A stretch of DNA of 64,000 nt from positions 125,675,640 to 125,739,639 of the forward strand of contig NC_081410.1 of NCBI RefSeq assembly GCF_030272615.1. Direction: 5' to 3'. The notes beneath the pieces were generated by a model, which worked only from the letters and a program-made list of their open reading frames with translations, did not search any database and had not been told where the DNA came from. The translations under genes were made by a program, and so were the position numbers. The number at the start of each line of letters is the position of its first letter. Within the stretch, counting starts at the first letter, position 1. Of the stretch, positions 44,801-55,998 are shown one piece after another. This DNA comes from Cryptomeria japonica (lineage: Eukaryota; Streptophyta; Pinopsida; Cupressales; Cupressaceae).

Positions 44801-45423
44801 GGACACCTTTCATAATCAAAGCACCATCAAGCACTATCCCCACTGCCCCATCAAGGCTCGCAACTCCACCGCAACCATCACCAATGCCAAACATCCCACC
44901 AATCGAACTAGTAATCCCATCAGCAACACCATTCATCGCAACAACTGTATCAAAACCCGCAGCAACATCTATGGCACCAGCCATTCCAATAGAAGCCACT
45001 AAGTCAACACTGCCGATACTTCCAGTAACAAATCCTTTAATCCCCATCAAAATTCCTGCAGCACCGATCACTACAAAGGTACATAAACCAATCACGCCTG
45101 CAGTATTCAACTCCAGCGACATCCCAGTATGGTATAGCAATCGGATGCTGGAAAGTGATTCAGAGACCGACTCACATGAGTGGGAATTTGATTCTGTACA
45201 GCTTAACACTTCAGATGAGGAAGGCACATCACCACCTCCACCACGCAAAGACATCCCTGTTTACGGAGAAGCACAGATAAAGACCACTTGGGTACCTGAG
45301 CTGGAAACATCTTCCACAGACCCTACGTCTCATCCTACGCCTGATTCTGACAGGGAAAGTACCATCAACGACCTTCGCCACACTGTCTTAACCTCACTGA
45401 TACCTCTAACGAACTTAACCTAA
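41812..45423 (+). pseudogene. gag: Element E gag, protease and G-patch-like region
   Basis: ATG at 41812, MAQTRSRSRQREIEIEEEED. One frame runs to 45423 with four internal stops: 41920 (TAA), 42679 (TGA), 44047 (TAG) and 44434 (TAG). Gag core: DICPYPFDRNIYMPPFPRGF, KFEKYRGKGDPRDHVREF, LFPQSLGGTTTSWFSRLP. The zinc knuckle reads CEFHQGRGHKTSNY, so its last Cys is Tyr. Retropepsin: RVLIDNGAGLNICT (active-site D-N-G) near 43850 and [14 protein letters not shown] near 44090. A G-patch-like segment follows (GLLIMQRMGYDGQSALGYCK, then NTGLGF) near 44600-44730, then a Pro/Ala/Thr-rich linker. Homologous to gag of element A. Confidence 0.92.
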
Positions 45424-48400
45424 TCGATGATGTAATGCCCATTATCCACCCTGAACTCATCGAATGGAACCAATCAAATCTTCCATGTCTTGACCTCTTC
45501 CAAAATGATGAGGCCATCATTGACTTTTTGGAATTAAGGGATAACCTACCAAGCAGGGATCACAAAGCTGGATTTTCCATTGAACTTAATAGCGCAGCAT
45601 ACTTCGGGGCGGATGCCAAACCTTTCAGCTGCAAAAATATAACATTAAAACATGGATCTTCTAGTGAAAACCACACTGTGGCACTGTTTGATCCAACAAA
45701 AGTAAAAAGAAAGAGCGTATCCAATGGTGAAAACCTCTCTGAGGCGCCTGAGGATGAAGGGTTTGACATTCTCCCTGCTAGTACACAACAGGAATGATCA
45801 ACGATTCTCATCGAGGAAACCAAAGAATACAGTGTGGGGACTCCTGAAAATCCTCATATCATACATCTGGCATCTCTTCTCACTCCAGAGGAACAGCCTA
45901 AATTTATAGAGTTCTTCCAGCAGCGTCAGATCAACTTTGCATGGTCATATGCAGACATGCCTGGGCTTGATCCGGATTTAGTTATGCATCACCTCACAGT
46001 AGCAGAAGGAGCCAAACCTGTCAAGCAGAAACTTCGTAAGATGCATCCCTAGATTGCAGTGCTAGTCAAAACAGAACTCAAGAAACTCCTGGATGTTGGT
46101 TTCATTAGACCAATTGATTATGTAGAATGGATCTCCAATATTGTGCTAGTTGGCAAACCAAAAGGGGGCATCCGCATTTGTACCGACTTCAGAGATCTAA
46201 ATAAAGCCTGTCCTAAGGATGACTTCCCCCTACCAAATATCGACATCATAGTGGATTTGAAAGCAGGACATGCCATGCTTTCACTCATGGATGGCTTTTT
46301 AGGATACAATCAAATAAAGATCACACCAGAGGACCAACATAAGACAACCTTCACATGTCCATGGGGCACATACTGCTGGAATGTAATGCCTTTTGGTCTA
46401 AAGAATGCAGGAGCAACCTATCAAAGAGCAATGACCACCATCTTCCATGACATGATGCATACTATGATGGAAGATTATGTGGATGACTTACTAGCAAAAT
46501 CACTCACTAGAGATGGGCATCTCCACATCTTAGATCAAATCTTTGATAGACTGGAACAATACGATGTTCGACTCAACCCAAAGAAATGTGTCTTCGGAGT
46601 GACCTCCGGGAAGCTTCTAGGATACATTGTCTCAAGCAAAGGCATTGAGGTCGATCGAGCAAAGGTTAAAGCAATCATGGACATGCCACCTCCAAGGAAT
46701 ATCAGTCAACTAAGAACACTACAAGGACGGCTTCAATCCATCCGCAGATTCATTGCATAATTGGCTGATAAGTGTCACCCATTCACACACCTGCTACACA
46801 AGAACATCCGCTTTCAGTGGGATGACAAATGCCAACAAGCATTTCAGGTGCTTAAAGACTATCTCATGAATCCACCATTGCTGATGCCACCAGATTCAAG
46901 TAGACCGTTGTTACTTTATATCTCAGCAACAAGTACAGCATTGGGTGTACTACTGGCACAACATAATGCAGAAGGCAAAGAGTGTGTTGTATACTACATC
47001 TCTCACACATTGGTTGGCTATGAACTCAATTACACAACTATTGAGCGAGCTTGCCTAGCAGTAATCTTAGCAGCCACTAAACTGAGGCACTATCTATTAA
47101 CACACAAGGTACAACTCATCGCAAAGATTGATCCACTCAAGTACTTACTTAGTAAAGCAGCATTGACAGGTCGCTTGGCCAAATGGGTGATGATTCTAAG
47201 TGAATTTGACATTGAGTATGTGGACCGTAAAGCTATCAAAGGTCAGGTTATTGCAGATCAGTTGGCCGATGCACCACTCATAGGCGATCATCCTCTTATT
47301 TCCAATTTTCCAGATGAAGAGATATTCATGATCACAGAAGCACAGCCATGGAAACTATATTTTGATGGTTCATACACTAGGCATGGCTCGGGGGCAGGCA
47401 TTTTGTTTATCACACCTCAAGGTGATAGCATCCCGAAGTCTTACAGGCTCACATTTCCAAGCGCAAACAACATAGCAAAATATGAGGCCTTGATCACAGG
47501 ACTCGGGCTAGTCGTACAATGGAAATTAAAATAACTACAAGTATATGGTGACTCACAACTGGTCATTCGACAAGCAAAAGATGAATATCAGACCAAGGAT
47601 GATAAACTCATGCCATACAAGCAAATGGTGGACAATCTAAAGACATCATTTATTACTATCACCTTTGAGCAGATACCAAGAGATCAGAATCGAGCTGCTG
47701 ACGCTATGGCTACTATCGCATCTCTACTAGATCTTCCACAGAATTCAACACGCTACGAGTTCTTGGTAGAACAGCTTTGGATTCCCGCTTATGATACCCC
47801 TGAATCCGAGATGATATGTCACCTTGTCGGTTCTGAATCCCCATGGTATGGTGAGTTCTACACCTATCTCCGCGATCACACCCTTCCTCCCAACCAATCA
47901 AATAACCAACGAAAAACCTTCATTCGCCAAACTGCTCGATATACCATTATTGCCGAAACCCTATACCGACGTAGTCTTGATGGTACTCTCCTTCGATGTT
48001 TGGAACAAGGTGAGATAACAAAGGCTTTGGAAGAGGTACATGAAGGAATCTGTGGAACCCATGCAAGTGGTCCGTCATTAGCCAAGAAACTCCTGCGCAA
48101 TGGATACTATTGGCCATCTATGGAAAAGGATTCCTACTACTTTGTCAGAAAATGCAAGAAATGTCAAGTTCATGGGGACCTGATACATGCACCAGCCCAG
48201 GAACTGCAACCAATCACAACACCATGGCCTTTTCGTCAATGGGGCCTTGACCTTGTGGGTAAGATTCATCCATCTTCATCCAACGGCCATAAATTTATTA
48301 TTACCGCCACTGAATATTTCACCAAGTGGATCGAAGCTGTTCCACTTACCCAAGTCACCGGCAAGCAGATCGCCTCATTCATCCTCAATTACATCATCTG

Positions 48401-49100
48401 CCGGTATGGTGTACCCATGTCCATCATCACAGATAACGGTCTTCCTTTCAAAAATCAAGATGTCCGTGAACTTTGTGAGAAATTTCATGTCCAACACCGC
48501 TTTTCCACTCCCTATTACCCACAAGGCAATGGTCAGGCTGAAGCATCCAATAAAAACATATTGAGGATCCTAAAGAAGACAGTCAATGATGCCGGCCGTG
48601 ATTGGCATGTTCAATTGAATCCAGCGCTATGGGCATATCGAACTAGCATTCGGACCCCTACAGGTGCAACTCCTTATTCATTGGTCTATGGTGCTGAAGC
48701 TATCCTACCTATTGAGGTCAAGATACCATCCTTACGGGTTTCATTGCATAATATCATCGATGATGAAGCATACAGAGTATCCCGTCTTCAGGACTTGGAG
48801 TTACTTGATGAAAAGTGACAAGCTGCATACAATCACCTCAAAGCCTATCAGCGGCGCATGAGCAAAAGCTACAATCACCGAGTTAGATCTCATACATTTG
48901 AGGTAGGTGATCTTGTTCTTCGAGAGAATCCTCGCAACCAACCAAACAGAGAACATCAAGGCAAGTTTGAATCAAACTGGCTGGGCCCATATGTTGTCAC
49001 TACTGTATTCGGGTCTGGGGCATATCAGTTGGCTACATCAAAAGGAGAACCGCTTGCAGATCCAATCAACAGCATGCACCTCAAACGGTTTTACACATAA
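45351..49100 (+). pseudogene. pol: Element E pol: RT, RNase H, archaeal-type RNase H, integrase
   Basis: Second frame (-1 relative to gag), open from 45351 apart from stops at 45795, 46050, 46758, 47532 and 48816. RT: RPIDYVEWISNIVLVGKPKG, FRDLNKACPKDDFPLPNIDI, MPFGLKNAGATYQRAM and catalytic DYVDDLLAKS near 46475-46500. RNase H: DDKCQQAFQVLKDYL and TTIERACLAVILAATKLRHY. Archaeal-type RNase H: WKLYFDGSYTRHGSGAGILF, NNIAKYEALITGLG, FEQIPRDQNRAADAMA. Integrase: HEGICGTH and CKKC zinc ligands, then WGLDLVG, ITDNG and GQAEASN for D, D, E. The end is NWLGPYVVT...HLKRFYT. Stops fit CAA/CAG/CGA to TAA/TAG/TGA. Confidence 0.94.
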
Positions 49101-51521
49101 GTTGCATAGAGTATCAAGCTCCCAGATATACTGGCAAAAATACCAAAAACATTCAGAAAATGTCCTAAAGAAAATACAAAAACATTCAAAAACGTAAAGA
49201 AAAATCATCCATCCAAACGGTGAACAACCACTCCGGTGGCACCTTGGGTAAGAGCGATGGTGAAAACCTGGCAAACAGGCACCACTCGTAAGGGCTATGG
49301 CTCCATTGTCTTTTCAGACTTGTTGCGATCACATTTACTTCATACATACATCCATCCATCCAAAGCCATGGCTTGTTAATCATCTGTCATTAAGAAAGTA
49401 CTCCATGTGTCTAGCATCCCACTTTTTCATAGTCAGGTCTCAAAACTGGGGGCAACACCCTTAACCTATTGATGGAAGTGGATTCTACATTGTCTTATGT
49501 GTCATTACACTCTTCATTCAGGCAATCATCAAAAATATCAAAAACATTCAAAAATGTCCCAAAAAATACCAAAAACAATACAAAATCCAAAAACATTCAA
49601 AATTGTTTCACAAAATCCAAAAAAACATCGAAAAAACCATCGAAAATCAAAACAAAAACATGGCAACACCTTGTACATATTCATCCGATCAGATACAAAA
49701 CAAACATTGACATAGTACTCACACAATGACCATTTATCAATCGACCACACAATCCACATCCAACAAATCAGAGACTGTCTTCAACAAGGATGCATCCTTC
49801 CTTACAAAAACAAAGACAAGATGACATTTTCTTTGACAAGAAAATTCTGTTTACACTATCAAATACTTGGTTGATTTCTGGTCTAGTAATTTATATTAGG
49901 ATCTTTCAGCATTGTTTTGCATCATTTGCGCATTACTTCCGATGAAGTTCTGGGGCATGTACTAATGGTGTCTACGTGGGAAGTTCACTAAGCTACGTGA
50001 TCATAGGCAATAATACAGTCATAGATCACTACGGCTTGTTGACTACAGCGTATACCTCGACCATATGAGCATGAACCATTACCAAGGATCCATATTCTTT
50101 ATTCTTTATGTATATATTGTTTGTTTGCAGGTACAATTCTCTTTCTTTGGTTCTTCCTACCTCATCCAAACTGGATAAAGGTTTTATCTCTTATTACAGC
50201 ATGCACTTGTCTCAGGATATGATCAGTCTAAGATCAAGGAGGACGATCCAAGTCATGCATGAAAGGAGATAATCCTTGCCTATTCTGCAAGCAATACTCA
50301 GGTCAACTTGATCCATTATATCAAGTTGCTTGTATTAACTTTCTATATCAAAATCCATGTAAGAAATACTCTGGTCATCTTGAATCTTTATGTCAAGTTG
50401 CTTGTATTTTCTTACAACATTTTAAAGCTCAATGATGAAAAATAAAGCACCATGGATCATCATTCCATCTCATTTGTATATATTGCATTCCATCCATCCA
50501 TACATTCATCAATAGCTGCATATCATTCCTACATAGTAATGACAATGGATACTCTATTTTCCTCTTCTTCCATAGGAATGTAATAGGTCCTCCATTTCTT
50601 CTATCTAACATTGAACCCCCCCCCCCAACCCTTCCCATCTTGATAATCACCATCACATACCCTTCATCGTGTCCCATCAAATCAATCAAGCCACATTCAT
50701 CACCATCCATCTCTAATATGAGGGACTGTGTTTCCCATCCTAAGTCATCCACAAAATTAAGCTAGTTACTATGTCTACACAGATACATCGACTCCCACAC
50801 ACCTAGACTATCAACAGATACTCTGATCAAGTATCTTCGGGTCTCAATAGGTAATCGATCATGGTAAATCCTAGACTACATCAGGCATTTATCATAATGA
50901 CCTAGTCTCAACGGGGCTGCCATGATTCCCCACAACCATCCATCACATGCACACACTATCAATTGATCAACCAATCAAACACAATCCAACGGACAATTAC
51001 ATCAATTGTCTACGTCTCAACGAGTATTTTGCTTCATATACCTTGACTTCATCGGACAATTACATCAATTGTCTAAGTCACCATCAGGTCACTTTGATTC
51101 ACTTACTCAGACTTTATCATGTCCAAGTGACCAACTGACATCAACTGTCATGCTTTGACTTGACTAGGGCAATTCAACCGATTGCACCAGATTGTCCAAC
51201 CAATTTTGATCAATTGTATAGCATCAATCAAAACCCCACACTACATCTGCTATGTATCTCTTGCATGACCTCAGGGTACTCGCTGGCTTGTTGTTTCTTC
51301 ATATTCACTCCATTTTCTCCCATTCTTTCATCATTAGTTCTAATTTCTTCTATTCTACCTCCCCTCCACTTTTCATTCTTTTTCGAGAGATCGCCCGATT
51401 TTTCAAAAAAAATCGGCCCATCTCTCGAGGAGGCATACCACCCATTAAATTTACATTTTATGGGGCATTTCTTCACACCTATTTTTCTTTCTTTGAAACG
51501 ACACGATAAACCGCACCGTCT
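49101..51521 (+). other. 3' non-coding region of element E
   Basis: About 2.4 kb without protein homology. It contains two A-rich clusters of AAAAACATTCAAAA-type repeats (49130-49200 and 49530-49640), a 10-base C run near 50613, and two copies of the near-palindrome GACAATTACATCAATTGTC (about 50992 and 51056). No envelope-like ORF. Confidence 0.65.
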
Positions 51522-51535
51522 CAAAGAGGGGCAAA
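51522..51535 (+). other. Polypurine tract of element E
   Basis: CAAAGAGGGGCAAA, identical to element D's PPT, directly before the 3' LTR. Confidence 0.92.
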
Positions 51536-53337
51536 TGTAGTCACATAAATCTGTCCACTTAATTAAATGAATACTTAGTATTTATTTGATTATTTAACCA
51601 TCAATTAATAATTAATTAAATTAATATTTAATTAATTCATCTTAACCCTCTTCTCCTATTAATTAAATAAATTATTCAATTTATTTGATTTAATTCACTT
51701 AACCAAATTCAGACCATTAATTAAATAAATAAATCATATTTATTTAATTAAATATTCTCTCACATTTAAATAAATTAATATTTATTTAAATCCCCCAAAA
51801 TCCCACCTCTCACATTTAAATAAATTAACATTTATTTAAATCACCTTTATCCTCCACCCACTTGTATTTTCCTACAAATGCAAGTTGCACAATTATTTTA
51901 AATAAATAATTTATTTAAATCACCTTTATCCTCCACCCACTTGTATTTTCCTACAAAAGCAAGTTGCACAACTATTTTAAATAAATTATTTATTTAAAAT
52001 CCTATTTATCCTCACCCACTTGAAACCTTTAATGGTTTCCCTTAAAGTATTCAAACTTGATGGCTTTAAAGTCTTCAAACTTGATGGCTTCCTTATATAG
52101 TCTTCTTAAGACTTTAATGGTTTTCCTTAAAAGTCTTCAAGCCTTTAATGGTTTCCCTCAAAGTCTTCAAGCATTTTAATGCTTTATCTTCATTTTTCTC
52201 ATTTAAATAAATTAATATTTATTTGAATATTTATCCAAATACAAATTACACCATTTAATTGAAATAAATGATTTTATTTTAATTGAAAATACCAAAATTT
52301 CTCCCACTTGCATTTTCCTACAAAATCCACTTGCATGCCTAAACCCCTTCTAGAATTTTCTAATCACTTCTAAATAAACCTAACCCCTTCTCTAAACTTT
52401 ATCACATTCCTAAGCAAAAGGGAAGTCACTTCTCAAACCCTCAAAGTCTTTGATAACCATTAAAGGCTTTCAACCTTCAACCACTAAATGGCTCAAAGTC
52501 TTTGATAACCATTGAAGGCTTTCAACCTTCAACCACTTGATCCCCAAAGTCTCCAATAACCATTAATGGTTACCTCAAACCCTCCCACATGGTTAAAACA
52601 TTTGTTTTGACTCAACCTCTACCCAACCCAAAGGTCTCATCAAGCCATTAATGCTTTGACCATGATTATCTCTTAAACATTTGCACAAAGGTTTATCCTT
52701 GGATTAACTCTTAATCCAGTGGGTAATCTTAATTTGGACTTGACCCTTAGCCTCTAGATAAACACGAGGTCTTCTCAGGCCTTTAATGCCTCCAACCTCT
52801 TCTCTCAACCCAATCCTATGTTGACACTTATCACCATTTTATTGGTGCCAATTGTGCACATGGATCCCCAACTTTCAAACTTGGCCCTTGATTAAACCAT
52901 TCAATCTTAACCCTTCATTTCCCCATTTCTTCTATAAATAGAACCCTTCTCCTCAAGCAAAGGGAAGCATTTAGAGTATTGTTGTTATACTGGCATTAGT
53001 ATAGAGCTTTTTCATAGCATCACTATCTACTCTTGCATAGTATTTGCTTATCATATTCAACCATCTTGAATCTCCATATGGCATCCATGGCTAGTGCTAA
53101 AAGCTAAGAGCTACACTCATTTGGGACTTGGAGAGGAGAGGAACAAGGGAGGAGCAACTATGAGCATCTTGATTAGCTATTTTATTCTATGTTTATATGC
53201 TTTCTATTTCATGCTTAATATCTCTCTTGATATACCTGTTTAGGATAATCTTTTGTTGCTAACACTAACGTTTGTTTCTTGTGCTCTTGTGTGTGTTGCC
53301 ATCAAACAGATTTTCTAATCCTTTTTGCAGAGCATCA
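51536..53337 (+). repeat. 3' LTR of element E (1802 bp)
   Basis: Same length as the 5' LTR; about nine transitions and three transversions by eye. TATA box at 52933-52939. Followed by the TSD GAAAC. Confidence 0.96.
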
Positions 53338-53460
53338 GAAACAACAAAAGCTTATCCCGCAAGGTAAACAGGAAGTGCAAAGGGACTTGGGAGATAAGAA
53401 GACAAAGAAAATACAAACGGGATGGTTGTTCCCCCTTATCCTGCGCGGTATGAAGGATCG
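53338..53460. repeat. Hairpin minisatellite of about 74 bp period, right part
   Basis: Continuation of the array at 36704-37286: CTTATCCCGCAAGGTAAAC just after the TSD completes the unit cut by element E. One further unit (GGGAGATAAG...CCCCCTTATCCTGCGCGG) ends near 53460. Confidence 0.85.
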
Positions 53461-55800
53461 TTTAGCGGTTGAACACAGTTTGTTGAGCGTGGACCTGGGG
53501 TTCCACGTCGAACATCTATGACCATCGGATCTTCATAAAGGCATGATCTGACAGCCATGCTTCAATCATAAATTGGGCCTAATGGATGCCTATGTAGAGA
53601 GATCTTGCGCATCCATCTTCATGCGAATCTCTCAGATCGATGGTGGAATTTTTATTTTGTGGTGGTCGTTGAGTTTTGAATGCTCTATAGGAGGGTGGTT
53701 GTCAAACCAATGGTCGAGGACATTTTTTTGACCCATTCGGTGCCCCATTTCAGACCCGATCTCACTCCAACCACCAGATTTTCTCACCTTTACTCTAGAT
53801 TGGACCTTGCAGGCCGATTTCAAATGCCACCCATGTCCTCTTCAATGCAATTCAGAGACTTTTCGGCTTTGCAGATACCCCTAGACGCATTCAAATGCAG
53901 GGTTTTCCCTGATTTGTGGGGTTTTCGCTCTTCTAGAGGCATAGGATGCCTTCATAGGCTAGATTCAACACGCCATTAGATCATCCTCGATTTGATCTTC
54001 TTCTCCCCTCTCAGATTTTTATAACCTAACCCGAATAGGGTTAGGGTTTCCATCAGTTGTTCAATTTTGAGTTATGCCTGAACTATAAAGGCAATTTTTG
54101 TATCTTTCTGATGCATCTTCTTCCTTTTCATTTTTAGTTGAATAATTGTTTTCATGATTTGTTAAAGTTGCCTTGCCTTTAAATTAATAGATTATGCTTA
54201 CTTTGCCTCCTTCAGTTCTTACAACTTGTATAATAGTTTACCTCCTTGTATGAATGTATTCTGCTTTATTTTCCTTAGTTGTAAGTGTCTATGTTGACTC
54301 CTCTGTGGATGTCGACTGTGAACTAAACTCAGTTCCTCTCTTCATTTCATAAGATTCCAACCTTCACTCGCACATAGGTGGCTAAAGAAGGATAGGAATT
54401 TGTGCATACTCAGAGTAATTGTAATGATGTTATGTGCAAATATAGGTGAGAAGATCAAACTTTCAATCTAGGTACAAACCTTTTCCCTTTTCAAGTAATC
54501 CTTCTTCCCTTTTTCCCTCAGAAATCAGTAGTGTTAGATTATTGATTTTGGGTTGGTCCAACACCTATATCAGATTGGAAAGGAAGTCGGCCTTCTCCAG
54601 AGACTCAACCTCACTTCTGCAAGTCCCACACTTGAGAGGTTGTTTCTATGTGTCACAGGGTTAATGAGCTCAGGAGTTCATCAAGGGTGCAGACTTTTGT
54701 GACAACAATAACTTAAAAATGAATCTAGAGGGGTTGGGTAGATAAAAACATTAATCAAGATAATGATTTCCCCGTACATGGTTGAGTGCTTGTTTAGGCT
54801 CAAGGTGAGGTAGAAAGGCCTGGAATGGTGAGATCAACTACCTTGTCCTCTTGAAAGGTATTTTGGTTCCGCATGAGTCTTGAATGGGGTCCAGGGGTCG
54901 AGAGAGGTTGCCAAGATAACCCTGGATGGGGGTCAGGGCCTATGGAGGCCTGCCAGGATAACCCATATCAAGCTATGCAATGAAACTCCTCCCTTGTGTG
55001 CATTGTTGTCATGTTTCTATGTATGTGGCTTCTGGAGTTATTTCCATGATTAATGTTTTATTTATGTAAGTTTTGATTGAGTCCTTACCTGGTAGAATTA
55101 TTTTTAGACCATGTGTTGTATTGTTTTGCATGTATGCTTAAGGGCCTTATATTATCTCCTAGCACGGGAGGTGGACCTTCGAGTTCCACATGGTCGGGTG
55201 GTAGTTGCCTTCTTCCATCAGGGATTTTGTTCCTATCTTTGCATGGATTAGCTTCCTTCTTGTTTCAGAATGCTACTCTTGGTTTGGGTCAGCTTAGTGA
55301 GTTAGATGGAGATCTCTTGCATTTTGACTTTGTACTTATGTGTGTCCATTGTAACTTATCTGTATCCATTGTAACTTATGTGTATCTATTGTAGCTTATG
55401 TATATTCATGCCTTTATGGAAATTATGTAATTGATGTATCAATGGAGTGTAAATGATGAAATTATGATGTAGCAATGGTGTAAGCTATATTGTATTCTTA
55501 ATGAAATCTTGATCTATATGAACTGAGAATTAGATAATAGGTTTAATGTTAGTTATTGGAAATTTTGACCTTGAAATGAAAAGTGATCGTGTTTGTTAAT
55601 CATTACTTTGTATGTTATGTTAATTGTTATTATTGGTTTCTATGAATGTAGTTTTTAAAAAAAATTATGTGATGCAATGCAAATGCGTAATTTAATAATT
55701 GGTTTAAATGGAATACTTTAATCATTCGTTAGAAATATGTTCTTTTGTGTAGCAAAGTTTTGGATTAAAGCAAAAATAGGTTTTGAAGGGGCCCCAAAAC
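53461..55800 (+). other. Probable LTR-like or 3' sequence of element F; no gene seen
   Basis: No convincing ORF. A TATA-like TTTTTATAACC near 54016 fits an LTR U3/R boundary. A diverged duplication of about 42 bp lies at 54880-54965 ('GGTTGCCAAGATAACCC' / 'GGCCTGCCAGGATAACCC'). A 20-bp triplet repeat is listed separately. A possible LTR end ...CCCTTTACA lies near 55808. Boundaries cannot be fixed from one copy. Confidence 0.4.
55341..55400. repeat. 20-bp tandem repeat, three copies
   Basis: Three consecutive units TGTGTCCATTGTAACTTATC, TGTATCCATTGTAACTTATG and TGTATCTATTGTAGCTTATG, preceded by a partial unit. Confidence 0.9.
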
Positions 55801-55998
55801 CCTTTACAAAAAGGTTCTAAGAGAATTAGAATCAAAGATTAACATAAATCCAAAACAAAACAGGTTGCAAGAGAATGACATTACAAATGACAACCATAGA
55901 GACAGCAAAAGCCCAGACCGGCAACAAAAACCAACAAAGAGAATAAAACACAGAACCAGCAAAACAGAGACAGCAACGACAATAGACAACAGACCCAA

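Larger units (their letters stand above)
37287..53337 (+). mobile_element. Element E: complete Tat-type Ty3/gypsy retrotransposon (16,051 bp)
   Basis: LTRs of identical length (37287-39088 and 51536-53337, 1802 bp each) differ at about 12 positions by eye (about 0.7%). Perfect TSD GAAAC (37282-37286, 53338-53342), tRNA-Trp PBS and PPT CAAAGAGGGGCAAA. The internal 12.4 kb holds leader, gag-protease-G-patch, pol with two RNase H domains and integrase, and a 2.4-kb 3' non-coding part. Many in-frame stops make it non-autonomous. It inserted into the hairpin minisatellite of F. Confidence 0.96.

Noticed and set aside
44640-45254. Antisense 204-codon open frame with hydrophobic Gly/Ala-rich protein
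   Set aside because: It is the shadow of the Pro/Ala/Thr-rich linker of element E and has no homology or promoter context.
49469-49759. Lys/Ser-rich open frames in the E 3' region considered as an envelope-like ORF
   Set aside because: Produced by A-rich CATTCAAAA repeats; no signal peptide or membrane segment and no conserved domain.
50612-50625. C homopolymer, and a similar one at 60910-60922
   Set aside because: Could be biological (the second is a normal copia LTR feature) or a sequencing length error; no function can be argued.
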